Part shown: piece by piece, positions 33,509 to 41,003 of the stretch
Position numbering within the stretch: the stretch's first letter is position 1
Layout: every line of letters starts with the position of its first letter
Assembly (NCBI GenBank): GCA_019695295.1
Contig: JAIBAH010000018.1
Coordinates: 1-51,078, forward strand
Reading direction: 5' to 3'
DNA from: Bacteroidia bacterium
Lineage (GTDB): Bacteria > Bacteroidota > Bacteroidia > J057
DNA length: 51,078 nt
Position numbers and translations under genes: made by a program
Notes under the pieces: model-generated
What the model saw: the letters and a program-made list of their open reading frames with translations, nothing else
The model's database searches: none
What the model was told of the DNA's origin: nothing

Positions 33509-33570
33509 TAAATTCTCTTTCTGATTCCAACAAAACTTAATTCAATTATCATATTTTTTATCATTTTTTA

Positions 33571-34716
33571 ATGCAAATGAAATTTTCAACAAAAGTTGTA
33601 CACGCAGGCGTTGAACCCTGTCCGGTTACAGGAGCGATTATGACTCCAATCTATCAAACCTCTACTTATGTTCAGGCTGCTCCGGGAGATCATAAGGGCT
33701 ACGAGTATGCCAGGACTCAAAATCCAACGAGAGACGCATTACAAAATGCACTGGCGGCGCTGGAAAACGGAAAATACGGTTTGTGTTTTGCTTCCGGAAT
33801 GGCAGCAACGGATGCAGTAATTAAGCTGCTTAATCCGGGAGATGAGGTGATTGCAACCAATGATTTATACGGAGGAACTTATCGTATTTTCACCAAAGTA
33901 TTTGCAAAATACGGTATCGTTTTCAAATTTGTGGATATGGGCAATATGGGGGAAGTGGAACGAGCACTGACTCCTGCCACAAAGATGTTGTGGATTGAAA
34001 CGCCTACTAATCCTTTGATGAAAATCGTGGATATTCAGGCATGTGTGAATATCGGCAAACAACACAACCTGATTACCGTAGTAGATAATACTTTTGCTTC
34101 GCCTTATTTGCAGAATCCTCTGGACATGGGAGCTTCCATTGTCCTGCATTCTCTTACAAAATATATTGCGGGTCATTCAGACGTAGTAATGGGGGCACTG
34201 ATTACCAATGATGATACTTTATGGACAGACCTGAAATTTATTCAGAATTCCTGTGGTGGTGTCCCGGGGCCTCAGGATTGTTTTCTGGTGTTGAGGGGAA
34301 TCAAAACCCTGCATGTACGGATGCGTCAGCATTGTGAAAACGGAGCAAAAATTGCTCAATTTCTCGTGAATCATCCTAACGTTGATAAAGTATATTATCC
34401 GGGATTGCCCTCTCATCCCAACCATGAAGTAGCGAAAAGACAAATGCGGGACTTTGGAGGAATGATTTCTTTCACCCTGAAAAATGACTCCATGGAAGCA
34501 GCCCTGAAAGTATTGACCGGAACGCATCTTTTCTCACTTGCGGAAAGTCTTGGCGGTGTAGAATCCCTGATTGGGCACCCTGCAACCATGACTCATGCCT
34601 CAATTCCAAGAGAAGAAAGGCTGAAGGCAGGATTAGTGGATACTTTAATTCGTCTTTCTGTAGGAATCGAAGATGCAGAGGATTTGATTGCAGACCTCGA
34701 AAAGGCAATCGGTTGA
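33571..34716 (+). CDS. cystathionine gamma-synthase/lyase (Cys/Met metabolism PLP enzyme)
   Basis: The 381-residue PLP-dependent protein has the family motifs: PIYQTSTYVQ and YEYARTQNPTRDALQ at the N-terminus, FASGMAATDAVIKLL, WIETPTNPLMKI, and the PLP lysine K197 in HSLTKYIAGHSDVVMG. The C-terminal SLGGVESLIGHPATMTHASI is the usual substrate-site segment. These enzymes join or split cystathionine in methionine and cysteine metabolism; synthase (MetB), gamma-lyase and beta-lyase cannot be separated by motif alone, so no symbol is given. The start has two ATGs two codons apart (33571 and 33577). A strong terminator follows. Confidence 0.93.
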   Translation: MQMKFSTKVVHAGVEPCPVTGAIMTPIYQTSTYVQAAPGDHKGYEYARTQNPTRDALQNALAALENGKYGLCFASGMAATDAVIKLLNPGDEVIATNDLYGGTYRIFTKVFAKYGIVFKFVDMGNMGEVERALTPATKMLWIETPTNPLMKIVDIQACVNIGKQHNLITVVDNTFASPYLQNPLDMGASIVLHSLTKYIAGHSDVVMGALITNDDTLWTDLKFIQNSCGGVPGPQDCFLVLRGIKTLHVRMRQHCENGAKIAQFLVNHPNVDKVYYPGLPSHPNHEVAKRQMRDFGGMISFTLKNDSMEAALKVLTGTHLFSLAESLGGVESLIGHPATMTHASIPREERLKAGLVDTLIRLSVGIEDAEDLIADLEKAIG

Positions 34717-34740
34717 TAAGAAAGATATAACGATATAATA

Positions 34741-34772
34741 AACCCAATGCTCCGAAAAAGCATTGGGTTTTT
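34741..34772 (+). terminator. intrinsic terminator of the cystathionine enzyme gene
   Basis: AACCCAATGCT (34741-34751) pairs perfectly with AGCATTGGGTT (34759-34769), followed by T's. It can also serve the convergent gene ending at 34821. Confidence 0.92.
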
Positions 34773-34820
34773 CTTTGGGAGACCGGTATTCAAAATCTGT
34801 TCAGTAGGTGAAAATCCTGT

Positions 34821-35186
34821 TTATTTCATGAGTTTTTCTTCCAGTATTCGTTTGGCAAGCGTATATTCAAAAATGCCCCATTCCTTGCCGTTTCTTACAA
34901 TATCCGTTAAATCCCTGATGGAGTAATGATAAAAATCATGGTCGCCTTCCCATTGATTTGCAGCCTTTTCCATCGCTTCATCGAGCAAAATCTGCGCCTT
35001 TTCCATCGTATCTTCCGGTATAAGTACCCAATAAGCGTCCTGAGGAGAAAGCCCGAAATATACCTTTTCAAATGTATTTTCAGTATTATTCTGGATACGG
35101 GCTTTTATCCCTCCCTGACTCAGAATTTCCAGCGTATCGTTGGCAGATTGCCGGTCAAAACACTTTAAAAATATTATTTCCTGCAT
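34821..35186 (-). CDS. small DUF2007-like protein (putative)
   Basis: The 121-residue soluble protein opens with a strand-helix-strand unit (MQEIIFLKCFDRQSANDTLE, then LSQGGIKARIQNN). It continues with YWVLIPEDTMEKAQILLDEA, the pattern of DUF2007 proteins (putative signal-transducing, PII/ferredoxin-like fold). A C-terminal helical segment (about 80-121) of unknown role follows. Experimental function is not known to me. It is transcribed divergently from the suf operon with the two -7 boxes only 12 nt apart. Confidence 0.55.
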   Translation of the reverse strand: MQEIIFLKCFDRQSANDTLEILSQGGIKARIQNNTENTFEKVYFGLSPQDAYWVLIPEDTMEKAQILLDEAMEKAANQWEGDHDFYHYSIRDLTDIVRNGKEWGIFEYTLAKRILEEKLMK

Positions 35187-35226
35187 TTTTTTATCCTCGT
35201 TTTACTTTTTATAGTAAAAAGCAAAA

Positions 35227-35260
35227 CAAAGTTACATTTTTTCCCGATATTTGCACCAAA
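35227..35260 (-). promoter_or_regulatory. promoter of the DUF2007-like gene
   Basis: On the minus strand TTTG (35260-35257) and TAACTTTG (35234-35227, perfect TAnnTTTG) are 22 bp apart, 41 nt upstream of the ATG at 35186. Confidence 0.5.
35246..35253 (+). promoter_or_regulatory. -7 box (GATATTTG) of the suf operon
   Basis: One mismatch to TAnnTTTG, 108 nt upstream of sufB, and overlapping the divergent promoter of the DUF2007-like gene. No binding site for an Fe-S regulator is recognisable. Confidence 0.4.
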
Positions 35261-35360
35261 ATTTCAGAAAACAAAAACAATACGGTCTTTTTATTTGTTT
35301 GATATTTAAATTCAGTCTAAATAAACGCAGAAAAAATTCCCGATAAAACAGTAAATAATT

Positions 35361-36800
35361 ATGGCAGACGATATTCTCTTACAAGAAATCACTTCTCAGA
35401 AATATAAATACGGATTTACAATTGATATTGAGTCAGAACAGGCTCCTCCGGGCCTCAATGAAGAGATTATCCATTTTATTTCTGCGAAAAAGAATGAACC
35501 TGAATGGATGTTGAATTTCAGGCTCAAAGCATATCGTCACTGGCTCACTCTTGAGGAGCCGGATTGGGCGAAAGTGGATTACCCAAAAATTGATTATCAG
35601 TCCATTATCTATTATTCTGCCCCAAAATCCAAAAAACTGAACTCTCTGGACGAAGTAGATCCTGAGATTCTGAAAACCTTTGAAAAATTAGGGATTCCTT
35701 TGGATGAACAAAAATTACTTTCGGGTGTAGCGGTGGATGCAGTAGTAGATTCTGTTTCTGTAAAAACGACTTTTAAAGAAAAACTGGCCGAAAAAGGGGT
35801 GATTTTTTGTTCTTTTTCGGAAGCCGTTCAGGAGCATCCGGAATTAGTAAAGAAATACCTCGGTACAGTAGTGCCCTATAATGACAACTTTTTTGCTACG
35901 CTGAACTGTGCTGTATTTACCGATGGCTCATTCGTCTATATTCCCAAAGGCGTTCGCTGCCCCATGGAGTTATCCACTTATTTCAGGATTAACGAAGCAA
36001 AAACCGGTCAGTTTGAACGTACACTCATCGTGGCGGAAGAAGGAAGCTACGTAAGCTATCTGGAAGGATGTACGGCTCCTATGCGGGACGAAAATCAGCT
36101 TCATGCTGCCGTTGTGGAACTTGTGGCTATGAAAAGTGCTGAAATCAAGTACTCCACCGTTCAGAACTGGTACCCCGGAGATGAAAACGGAAAAGGAGGG
36201 ATTTATAATTTTGTAACCAAAAGAGGAATCTGTAAGGAAGATAACGCCAAAATCTCCTGGACTCAGGTAGAAACCGGCTCTTCCATCACCTGGAAATATC
36301 CTTCTGTAATCCTGAAAGGCGATAATTCAATTGGGGAATTTTACTCTGTAGCAGTAACCAACAATCGTCAGCAGGCCGATACCGGTACAAAAATGCTGCA
36401 TATCGGTAAAAACACCCGTTCTACAATTGTATCCAAGGGAATCTCTGCCGGAAAAAGTCAGAATGCGTACAGAGGACAGGTAAAAATCATGAAATCCGCC
36501 TCCAATGCCCGGAACTTTTCACAGTGTGATTCTCTCCTTATCGGCGACAAATGCGGTGCTCATACTTTTCCTTATATAGAATCGGCTCACTCTTCGGCAA
36601 TCGTTGAGCATGAAGCCACTACTTCCAAAATAGGCGAAGACCAGATATTTTACTGCAATCAGCGCGGAATTGACACCGAACAGGCCGTTTCCCTCATCGT
36701 AAACGGCTTTACCAAAGAGGTACTCAAACAACTTCCAATGGAATTTGCGGTAGAAGCCCAAAAGCTGCTGGCGATTAGTTTGGAGGGGAGTGTGGGGTAA
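35361..36800 (+). CDS. sufB: Fe-S cluster scaffold protein SufB
   Basis: The 479-residue protein is the SufB subunit of the SufBCD scaffold, which assembles Fe-S clusters on ATP hydrolysis. Recognisable segments are [20 protein letters not shown], the core [20 protein letters not shown] with C237 (equivalent to the essential E. coli C254), VQNWYPGD and the C-terminal [20 protein letters not shown]. The beta-helical domain is complete. In Bacteroidota sufB is normally followed at once by sufC; here two unrelated genes (36825-38500) intervene. The last 22 nt of the gene carry the -33 box of a putative internal promoter. Confidence 0.97.
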   Translation: MADDILLQEITSQKYKYGFTIDIESEQAPPGLNEEIIHFISAKKNEPEWMLNFRLKAYRHWLTLEEPDWAKVDYPKIDYQSIIYYSAPKSKKLNSLDEVDPEILKTFEKLGIPLDEQKLLSGVAVDAVVDSVSVKTTFKEKLAEKGVIFCSFSEAVQEHPELVKKYLGTVVPYNDNFFATLNCAVFTDGSFVYIPKGVRCPMELSTYFRINEAKTGQFERTLIVAEEGSYVSYLEGCTAPMRDENQLHAAVVELVAMKSAEIKYSTVQNWYPGDENGKGGIYNFVTKRGICKEDNAKISWTQVETGSSITWKYPSVILKGDNSIGEFYSVAVTNNRQQADTGTKMLHIGKNTRSTIVSKGISAGKSQNAYRGQVKIMKSASNARNFSQCDSLLIGDKCGAHTFPYIESAHSSAIVEHEATTSKIGEDQIFYCNQRGIDTEQAVSLIVNGFTKEVLKQLPMEFAVEAQKLLAISLEGSVG

Positions 36801-36809
36801 AGAATTTTG
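36779..36809 (+). promoter_or_regulatory. putative promoter of the ATPase/TOPRIM pair, inside the sufB 3' end
   Basis: TTTG (36779-36782) and GAATTTTG (36802-36809, one mismatch to TAnnTTTG) are exactly 19 bp apart, the ideal Bacteroidota spacing. The -33 box is within the last sufB codons and the ATG of the ATPase gene is 15 nt after the -7 box, giving a leader of about 10 nt. Confidence 0.5.
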
Positions 36810-36824
36810 AAAATTAGTAAGGAA

Positions 36825-37778
36825 ATGATAAAAAGTATAGTCATAAATAATTTTAGATGCTTTGAAAAGGCTTGTTTCAAGGGTTTTAAACAAATAAACC
36901 TAATTGGAGGCCTCAATAATGCCGGAAAAACAGCTTTTCTGGAAGCCGTCTATTTATACAAAGGCTATAACTTTAAGAGTTCACATCTCGCTAATTTATA
37001 TAAATTCAGACATATTAATCAAGATAAGCTAAGGCCAATATTAGAAAGGCAATTTTACAATGATTTGTTTTGGCAACAAAATAATGAATTGACCATTAGT
37101 TTTGAAGAATCTTTCGATGACGATACCGCTTCCCTTCGTTTGTCATTATCGCTAGACAAGGATGGTTTTATAACAGTAGATTCAACAGAAAATAGATTAA
37201 AAAATATTATTAGCACGGTATTCTTGCCTACTGATTACAAACTTTCTTCAATTGACATTGTGAAAGCGTATGACGAAATTGAGATGAAAGGGGAAGAGGA
37301 AATTCTCTTACAAGCATTTCGGGTAATTGACCCTGAAATAGAAAAGGTCCGCTCTTTTGCCAGCAATCCAATTTCATTATATATTAGAAAAAAAGGGGGA
37401 AATTTTTTGCCAATCAATTTTTGGGGAGATGCATTAAACAAAATGGCTTTTTATATTCTTCATATTATTCAAAACAAGGGTGGAATACTGTTAATCGACG
37501 AAATAGAAAACGGCATACATTATACGCATCATTTCGAGTTTTGGAAATCCCTTATTACTTTATGTATTAAATATGACGTTCAGCTATTTGCGACCTCCCA
37601 TAGTCTGGAAATGATAAAAGCCTATAATGAAGTAGCAAAGGAGACCCAAAATGAAGAGATTTGCAATTATTTTGAAATGATAAGGCATGTAAAAACCGGA
37701 GAAATAACTGCAAATGTAATGACAATGGATATGCTTGAATACGAAATTGCTAAAAATCAACCATTTAGAGGAGAGTAA
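36825..37778 (+). CDS. ABC-type AAA ATPase of a two-gene OLD-like ATPase/TOPRIM pair
   Basis: The 317-residue protein has Walker A G29-LNNAGKT-36 in NLIGGLNNAGKTAFLE, a signature-like INFWGDALNKMAFYIL (in the place of the GDGLRR motif of AAA15/AAA21 proteins), Walker B ILLIDEIENGIHY with D225 and E226, and the switch histidine H259 in LFATSHSLEM. This is the order of SMC/RecF-like ATPases in OLD-type systems. No long coiled coil is present between the halves. It ends 2 nt before the TOPRIM gene. ATG 36825 is preferred over TTG 36807. It interrupts the suf operon and is more AT-rich than its flanks (for example 16 G+C in 36841-36900, against 32 in 36661-36720). Confidence 0.82.
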   Translation: MIKSIVINNFRCFEKACFKGFKQINLIGGLNNAGKTAFLEAVYLYKGYNFKSSHLANLYKFRHINQDKLRPILERQFYNDLFWQQNNELTISFEESFDDDTASLRLSLSLDKDGFITVDSTENRLKNIISTVFLPTDYKLSSIDIVKAYDEIEMKGEEEILLQAFRVIDPEIEKVRSFASNPISLYIRKKGGNFLPINFWGDALNKMAFYILHIIQNKGGILLIDEIENGIHYTHHFEFWKSLITLCIKYDVQLFATSHSLEMIKAYNEVAKETQNEEICNYFEMIRHVKTGEITANVMTMDMLEYEIAKNQPFRGE

Positions 37779-37780
37779 TT

Positions 37781-38500
37781 ATGGCAGGAAGCAGGATAAT
37801 CGTTGAGAGCAATAATGATCAATATTTTTTTGATGCGTTGATTCGGTTTCTGGAAAAAGATAATTGTGAAATTCAAAGTACGGAAATTGATTGGGAAGTA
37901 CAAAGCGCAGAAGAAAGCATTGAGAAACCAACGGGTTTGAAAAGAGCAATCCTTTCTACTTTTAATGATATTACAAAAGGGAAATATGACAAAATCGGAA
38001 TAATCTGGGATTTGGACACACTTACAAAAGAAGAAAGAATCCGTCAGTTTAATAATGCCTTTCGCTTGGCAGATGCTGAGAGTTCTTATTCAGTTCAGTT
38101 TACAGAAATGACTGAAACCAATCAATTTGTATCGGTTGTCATAAATGAAGTTTCTGTAGATGTAGCTTGTCACCTCGTAAACTTGGATGGAAAAGGAGAA
38201 ATAGAAGACATTCTGAAAGCTATAAAAACTCAAGATTCACCCATTGCAGATTGTGTGGACAAACTTTTGCCGGAGTGCTTGAATGCGAATCACGAAAAAG
38301 AATTGCGAGAGAAAGATTTAGTCAAATTGTGGATAAATCATTACATTCGCTTTGATACATTGGTAAAGAATAATCGAAATCAGGCGAATACAAAATGGGA
38401 AAACGTAATGAAAAAAAGAAGCGATATTTTTGATTTCGGAAAAGAAGTAAAAGAACTCAGTGAAATCAAAGAATTTCTAAATATGTTTATGAATTCTTAA
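37781..38500 (+). CDS. TOPRIM/DUF3226-like partner of the AAA ATPase
   Basis: The 239-residue protein opens with SRIIVESNNDQYFFDALI, where E9 and D13 fit the first TOPRIM motif (E-G-x-x-D-type), and continues to KIGIIWDLDT with D77 and D79 as the D-x-D metal-binding pair. A conserved-looking ASP/GLU-rich middle and a helical C-terminus (KLWINHYIRFDTLVKNN) follow. DUF3226 proteins of this size typically occur beside AAA15/21 ATPases. By analogy with OLD, GajA and PARIS AriB, it may be a metal-dependent nuclease activated by the ATPase (inference). It is translationally coupled (2-nt gap) and lies 39 nt before sufC. Confidence 0.72.
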   Translation: MAGSRIIVESNNDQYFFDALIRFLEKDNCEIQSTEIDWEVQSAEESIEKPTGLKRAILSTFNDITKGKYDKIGIIWDLDTLTKEERIRQFNNAFRLADAESSYSVQFTEMTETNQFVSVVINEVSVDVACHLVNLDGKGEIEDILKAIKTQDSPIADCVDKLLPECLNANHEKELREKDLVKLWINHYIRFDTLVKNNRNQANTKWENVMKKRSDIFDFGKEVKELSEIKEFLNMFMNS

Positions 38501-38539
38501 AACAACAAACTCATATAAAAGAAGATAATAATTATAAAT

Positions 38540-39289
38540 ATGCTTACAATCAAAGACTTACACGCAGAAATTGACGGAAAGGAAATACTGAAGGGATTGA
38601 ACCTCACAGTAAAGGCGGGGGAAATTCATGCAATCATGGGGCCTAACGGAGCGGGAAAAAGTACGCTTGCTTCTGTACTTGCCGGAAAAGAAGATTATGA
38701 AATTACTGGTGGCTCTGTGGATTTTGACGGGAAAGACCTTCTCGAAATGAGCACCGACGAACGCGCTTGCGAGGGGCTTTTTCTGGCTTTTCAGTATCCT
38801 GTAGAAATACCCGGAGTGAGTATGACCAACTTTTTGCGTACTTCTGTAAACTCTGTACGTAAATACAGAGGCCAGGAAGAAATGTCAGCAGGAGATTTTC
38901 TCAAAATGATGAAAGAAAAACAAAAAGTGGTTGAAATGACGAAAGAACTCACCAACCGCTCTGTAAATGAAGGGTTTTCCGGAGGAGAGAAAAAAAGAAA
39001 CGAAGTATTTCAGATGGCAATGCTTGAACCAAAACTCGCTGTACTCGATGAAACCGATTCCGGGCTGGACATTGACGCTCTCCGAATCGTAGCCAAAGGG
39101 GTAAATGAACTCAGAAATGAGGACAATGCCTTCATCGTAATCACTCACTACCAACGTTTACTTGACTATATCGTACCGGATTTTGTCCATGTACTTTTTG
39201 ATGGCAGAATCGTAAAATCCGGCCCTAAAGAGCTTGCACTTGAACTGGAAGAAAAAGGTTACGACTGGATTAAAGAAGACGTTATTTAA
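38540..39289 (+). CDS. sufC: Fe-S cluster assembly ATPase SufC
   Basis: The 249-residue ABC ATPase has Walker A GPNGAGKST (residues 34-42), the SufC-type signature NEGFSGGEKKRNE and Walker B LAVLDETDSGLDIDAL. Together with YQRLLDYIVPDFVHVL these identify SufC rather than a transporter subunit. It powers the conformational change of SufBCD. The length is standard. It lies 14 nt before sufD. Its separation from sufB by 1.7 kb of unrelated genes is unusual; with the internal promoter, expression may still be possible from both. Confidence 0.97.
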   Translation: MLTIKDLHAEIDGKEILKGLNLTVKAGEIHAIMGPNGAGKSTLASVLAGKEDYEITGGSVDFDGKDLLEMSTDERACEGLFLAFQYPVEIPGVSMTNFLRTSVNSVRKYRGQEEMSAGDFLKMMKEKQKVVEMTKELTNRSVNEGFSGGEKKRNEVFQMAMLEPKLAVLDETDSGLDIDALRIVAKGVNELRNEDNAFIVITHYQRLLDYIVPDFVHVLFDGRIVKSGPKELALELEEKGYDWIKEDVI

Positions 39290-39303
39290 TAATTCCCCAA
39301 ATA

Positions 39304-40596
39304 ATGAATCAGATACTTAGAGATACAACCAAAGCATTTATCAGTCAGTTTGAGACGGATAAAGAAACCGGATTTGGGGAAGACAAAAGAAAAGAAGCCG
39401 TAAAAATGCTGGAGCAGGCGCTGCTCCCTACTACCAAAACGGAAGCCTGGAAATACACAAGCCTGAAGGCGATTACCTCCAAACGCTATCAGTCTCCTGA
39501 AAATCACGCATCGAGAAACCTCGGCATTTGCTGTATTCCGGAACTTGACGCCCATACAATTCTGTTTGTAAATGGCGCATTTCATTCAGTTTGCCTTTCC
39601 AGCGGGAATGACGAAGCCTTAATCGTGAAATCGTTTGGGGAAATGTCAGAGGAAGAGAGCATTATTGCAGAAAAATACTTTGCGGAAATCAGCGCAAAAG
39701 ATTCCGGTATATTTACCACCCTCAATACCGCCTATAACCCTGAAGGAGTATTTATTTATGTTCCGGCAGGCACGATTATTCATAAGCCGGTTCATATTCA
39801 GCACCTTACCGACAGCAGTATTGATATTGCTTTTCAGCACAGAAATATAATCGTAGTGGGAGAAAATTCCAGCCTGAAAGTGATAGAAACCTATCATGGA
39901 GCCGGTGGAAAAAACACCCTCAGGAATCAGGTAAGCGAAATATTTGTGGCTCAGAACGCAAGTTTTACCGGCATAAAATATCAGAATGAAGGGGATAAAG
40001 CTTCTCATATAGAGCAGTGCAATATCATCCAGAAAGGAAACAGCGTCACTGATTTTTATACCATTTCTCTCAGCGGTGAAATTGTAAGAAATAACCTGAA
40101 TATCCATATCAACGGCGAAAGAGCGCATGCCGGTCTCAAAGGAGGGTATCTTCTCTCCGGAAATCAACATGTTGATAACTATACCGAAGTACATCACATT
40201 ATGCCCAATTGTACGAGCAATGAGCTGTATAAAGGAATCATCGGAGGCGAGGCAACCGCTGTTTTTAACGGAAAAATTCAGGTATATCCGGATGCCCAGA
40301 AAACACAGGCTTACCAATCCAATAAAAGCATTCTGCTTACAGACACAGCCAATGTTTATACAAAGCCTCAGCTGGAAATTTATGCAGATGATGTAAAATG
40401 CTCTCACGGTGCCACAACCGGACAAATCAACGAAGACGCATTATTTTATATGCAGGCAAGAGGAATCTCAAGAGCGGATGCACGCAAACTGTTAGTCTGT
40501 GCTTTTCTCGAAGATACCTTTGAAAGTATCGGAATAGAAGAAGTCCGGAAATATATTCATGCTGCGATACAACAAAAATTAGATATTCAGGGTTAA
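39304..40596 (+). CDS. sufD: Fe-S cluster assembly protein SufD
   Basis: The 430-residue protein shares the beta-helical SufB/SufD domain: TEAWKYTSLKAI near the N-terminus, VPAGTIIHKPVHIQH in the middle and the C-terminal DDVKCSHGATTGQINEDALFY, with C366 and H368 (the latter equivalent to E. coli SufD H360, a cluster or iron ligand). SufD completes the SufBC2D scaffold. It follows sufC by 14 nt and is followed after 29 nt by a small membrane protein instead of the expected sufS. Confidence 0.96.
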   Translation: MNQILRDTTKAFISQFETDKETGFGEDKRKEAVKMLEQALLPTTKTEAWKYTSLKAITSKRYQSPENHASRNLGICCIPELDAHTILFVNGAFHSVCLSSGNDEALIVKSFGEMSEEESIIAEKYFAEISAKDSGIFTTLNTAYNPEGVFIYVPAGTIIHKPVHIQHLTDSSIDIAFQHRNIIVVGENSSLKVIETYHGAGGKNTLRNQVSEIFVAQNASFTGIKYQNEGDKASHIEQCNIIQKGNSVTDFYTISLSGEIVRNNLNIHINGERAHAGLKGGYLLSGNQHVDNYTEVHHIMPNCTSNELYKGIIGGEATAVFNGKIQVYPDAQKTQAYQSNKSILLTDTANVYTKPQLEIYADDVKCSHGATTGQINEDALFYMQARGISRADARKLLVCAFLEDTFESIGIEEVRKYIHAAIQQKLDIQG

Positions 40597-40625
40597 TCTA
40601 CAAAGCCATTAATAAAATCAGAAAA

Positions 40626-40883
40626 ATGGAAGGATTTGTCGTTAAGTTCAAAAAAATATCCCGGATTATCGGAGTGACTGTACTGACTTTATTTCTCATT
40701 ACTTATCTGATTTATCTTATCAGACCCGAAACATTTGCTCAGTTAGGGATAGACATAAAAGCCCTGGCAAAATACACTTTCTGGTTTTTTATTATTAAAG
40801 GTACGATTACTACCTCCATGATTCTCTACGGAATATGGGCAGTAAGAAGAAAAATAAAAGAGGGTAAACATCAGGGTAGTTAA
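40626..40883 (+). CDS. small membrane protein at the end of the suf operon
   Basis: The 85-residue protein has two hydrophobic helices (about 10-32, ISRIIGVTVLTLFLITYLIY; and about 50-68, TFWFFIIKGTITTSMILYG) and a short basic C-terminus (AVRRKIKEGKHQGS). It lies 29 nt after sufD and before a terminator, so it is probably part of the suf transcript. No family was recognised. It could be an envelope protein unrelated to cluster assembly. Confidence 0.6.
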   Translation: MEGFVVKFKKISRIIGVTVLTLFLITYLIYLIRPETFAQLGIDIKALAKYTFWFFIIKGTITTSMILYGIWAVRRKIKEGKHQGS

Positions 40884-40941
40884 TAGAAGCTGATTTCGTA
40901 CTCAGATTCGGGTTGAAGACCGGAATTAATTCTTAAAACAT

Positions 40942-40980
40942 AAAAAACCGCCTCCTTTTCAGGAAGCGGTTTTCTTTTTT
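40942..40980. terminator. bidirectional terminator between the suf and sus units
   Basis: AAAACCGCCTCCT (40944-40956) pairs with AGGAAGCGGTTTT (40961-40973), one mismatch in 13. A's lie on the left and T's to 40980 on the right, so it can serve the suf unit (plus) and the susD-like gene (minus). Confidence 0.88.
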
Positions 40981-41003
40981 ATGATTGTATTACAATCCCT
41001 GGA

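Noticed and set aside
33509-33570. SAM riboswitch before the cystathionine enzyme gene
   Set aside because: The intergenic space is only 62 nt, AT-rich and shows no stem structure.
36825-38500. toxin-antitoxin module
   Set aside because: Gene sizes (317 and 239 aa) and the ABC-type ATPase plus TOPRIM motifs fit OLD-like systems better than any toxin-antitoxin class.
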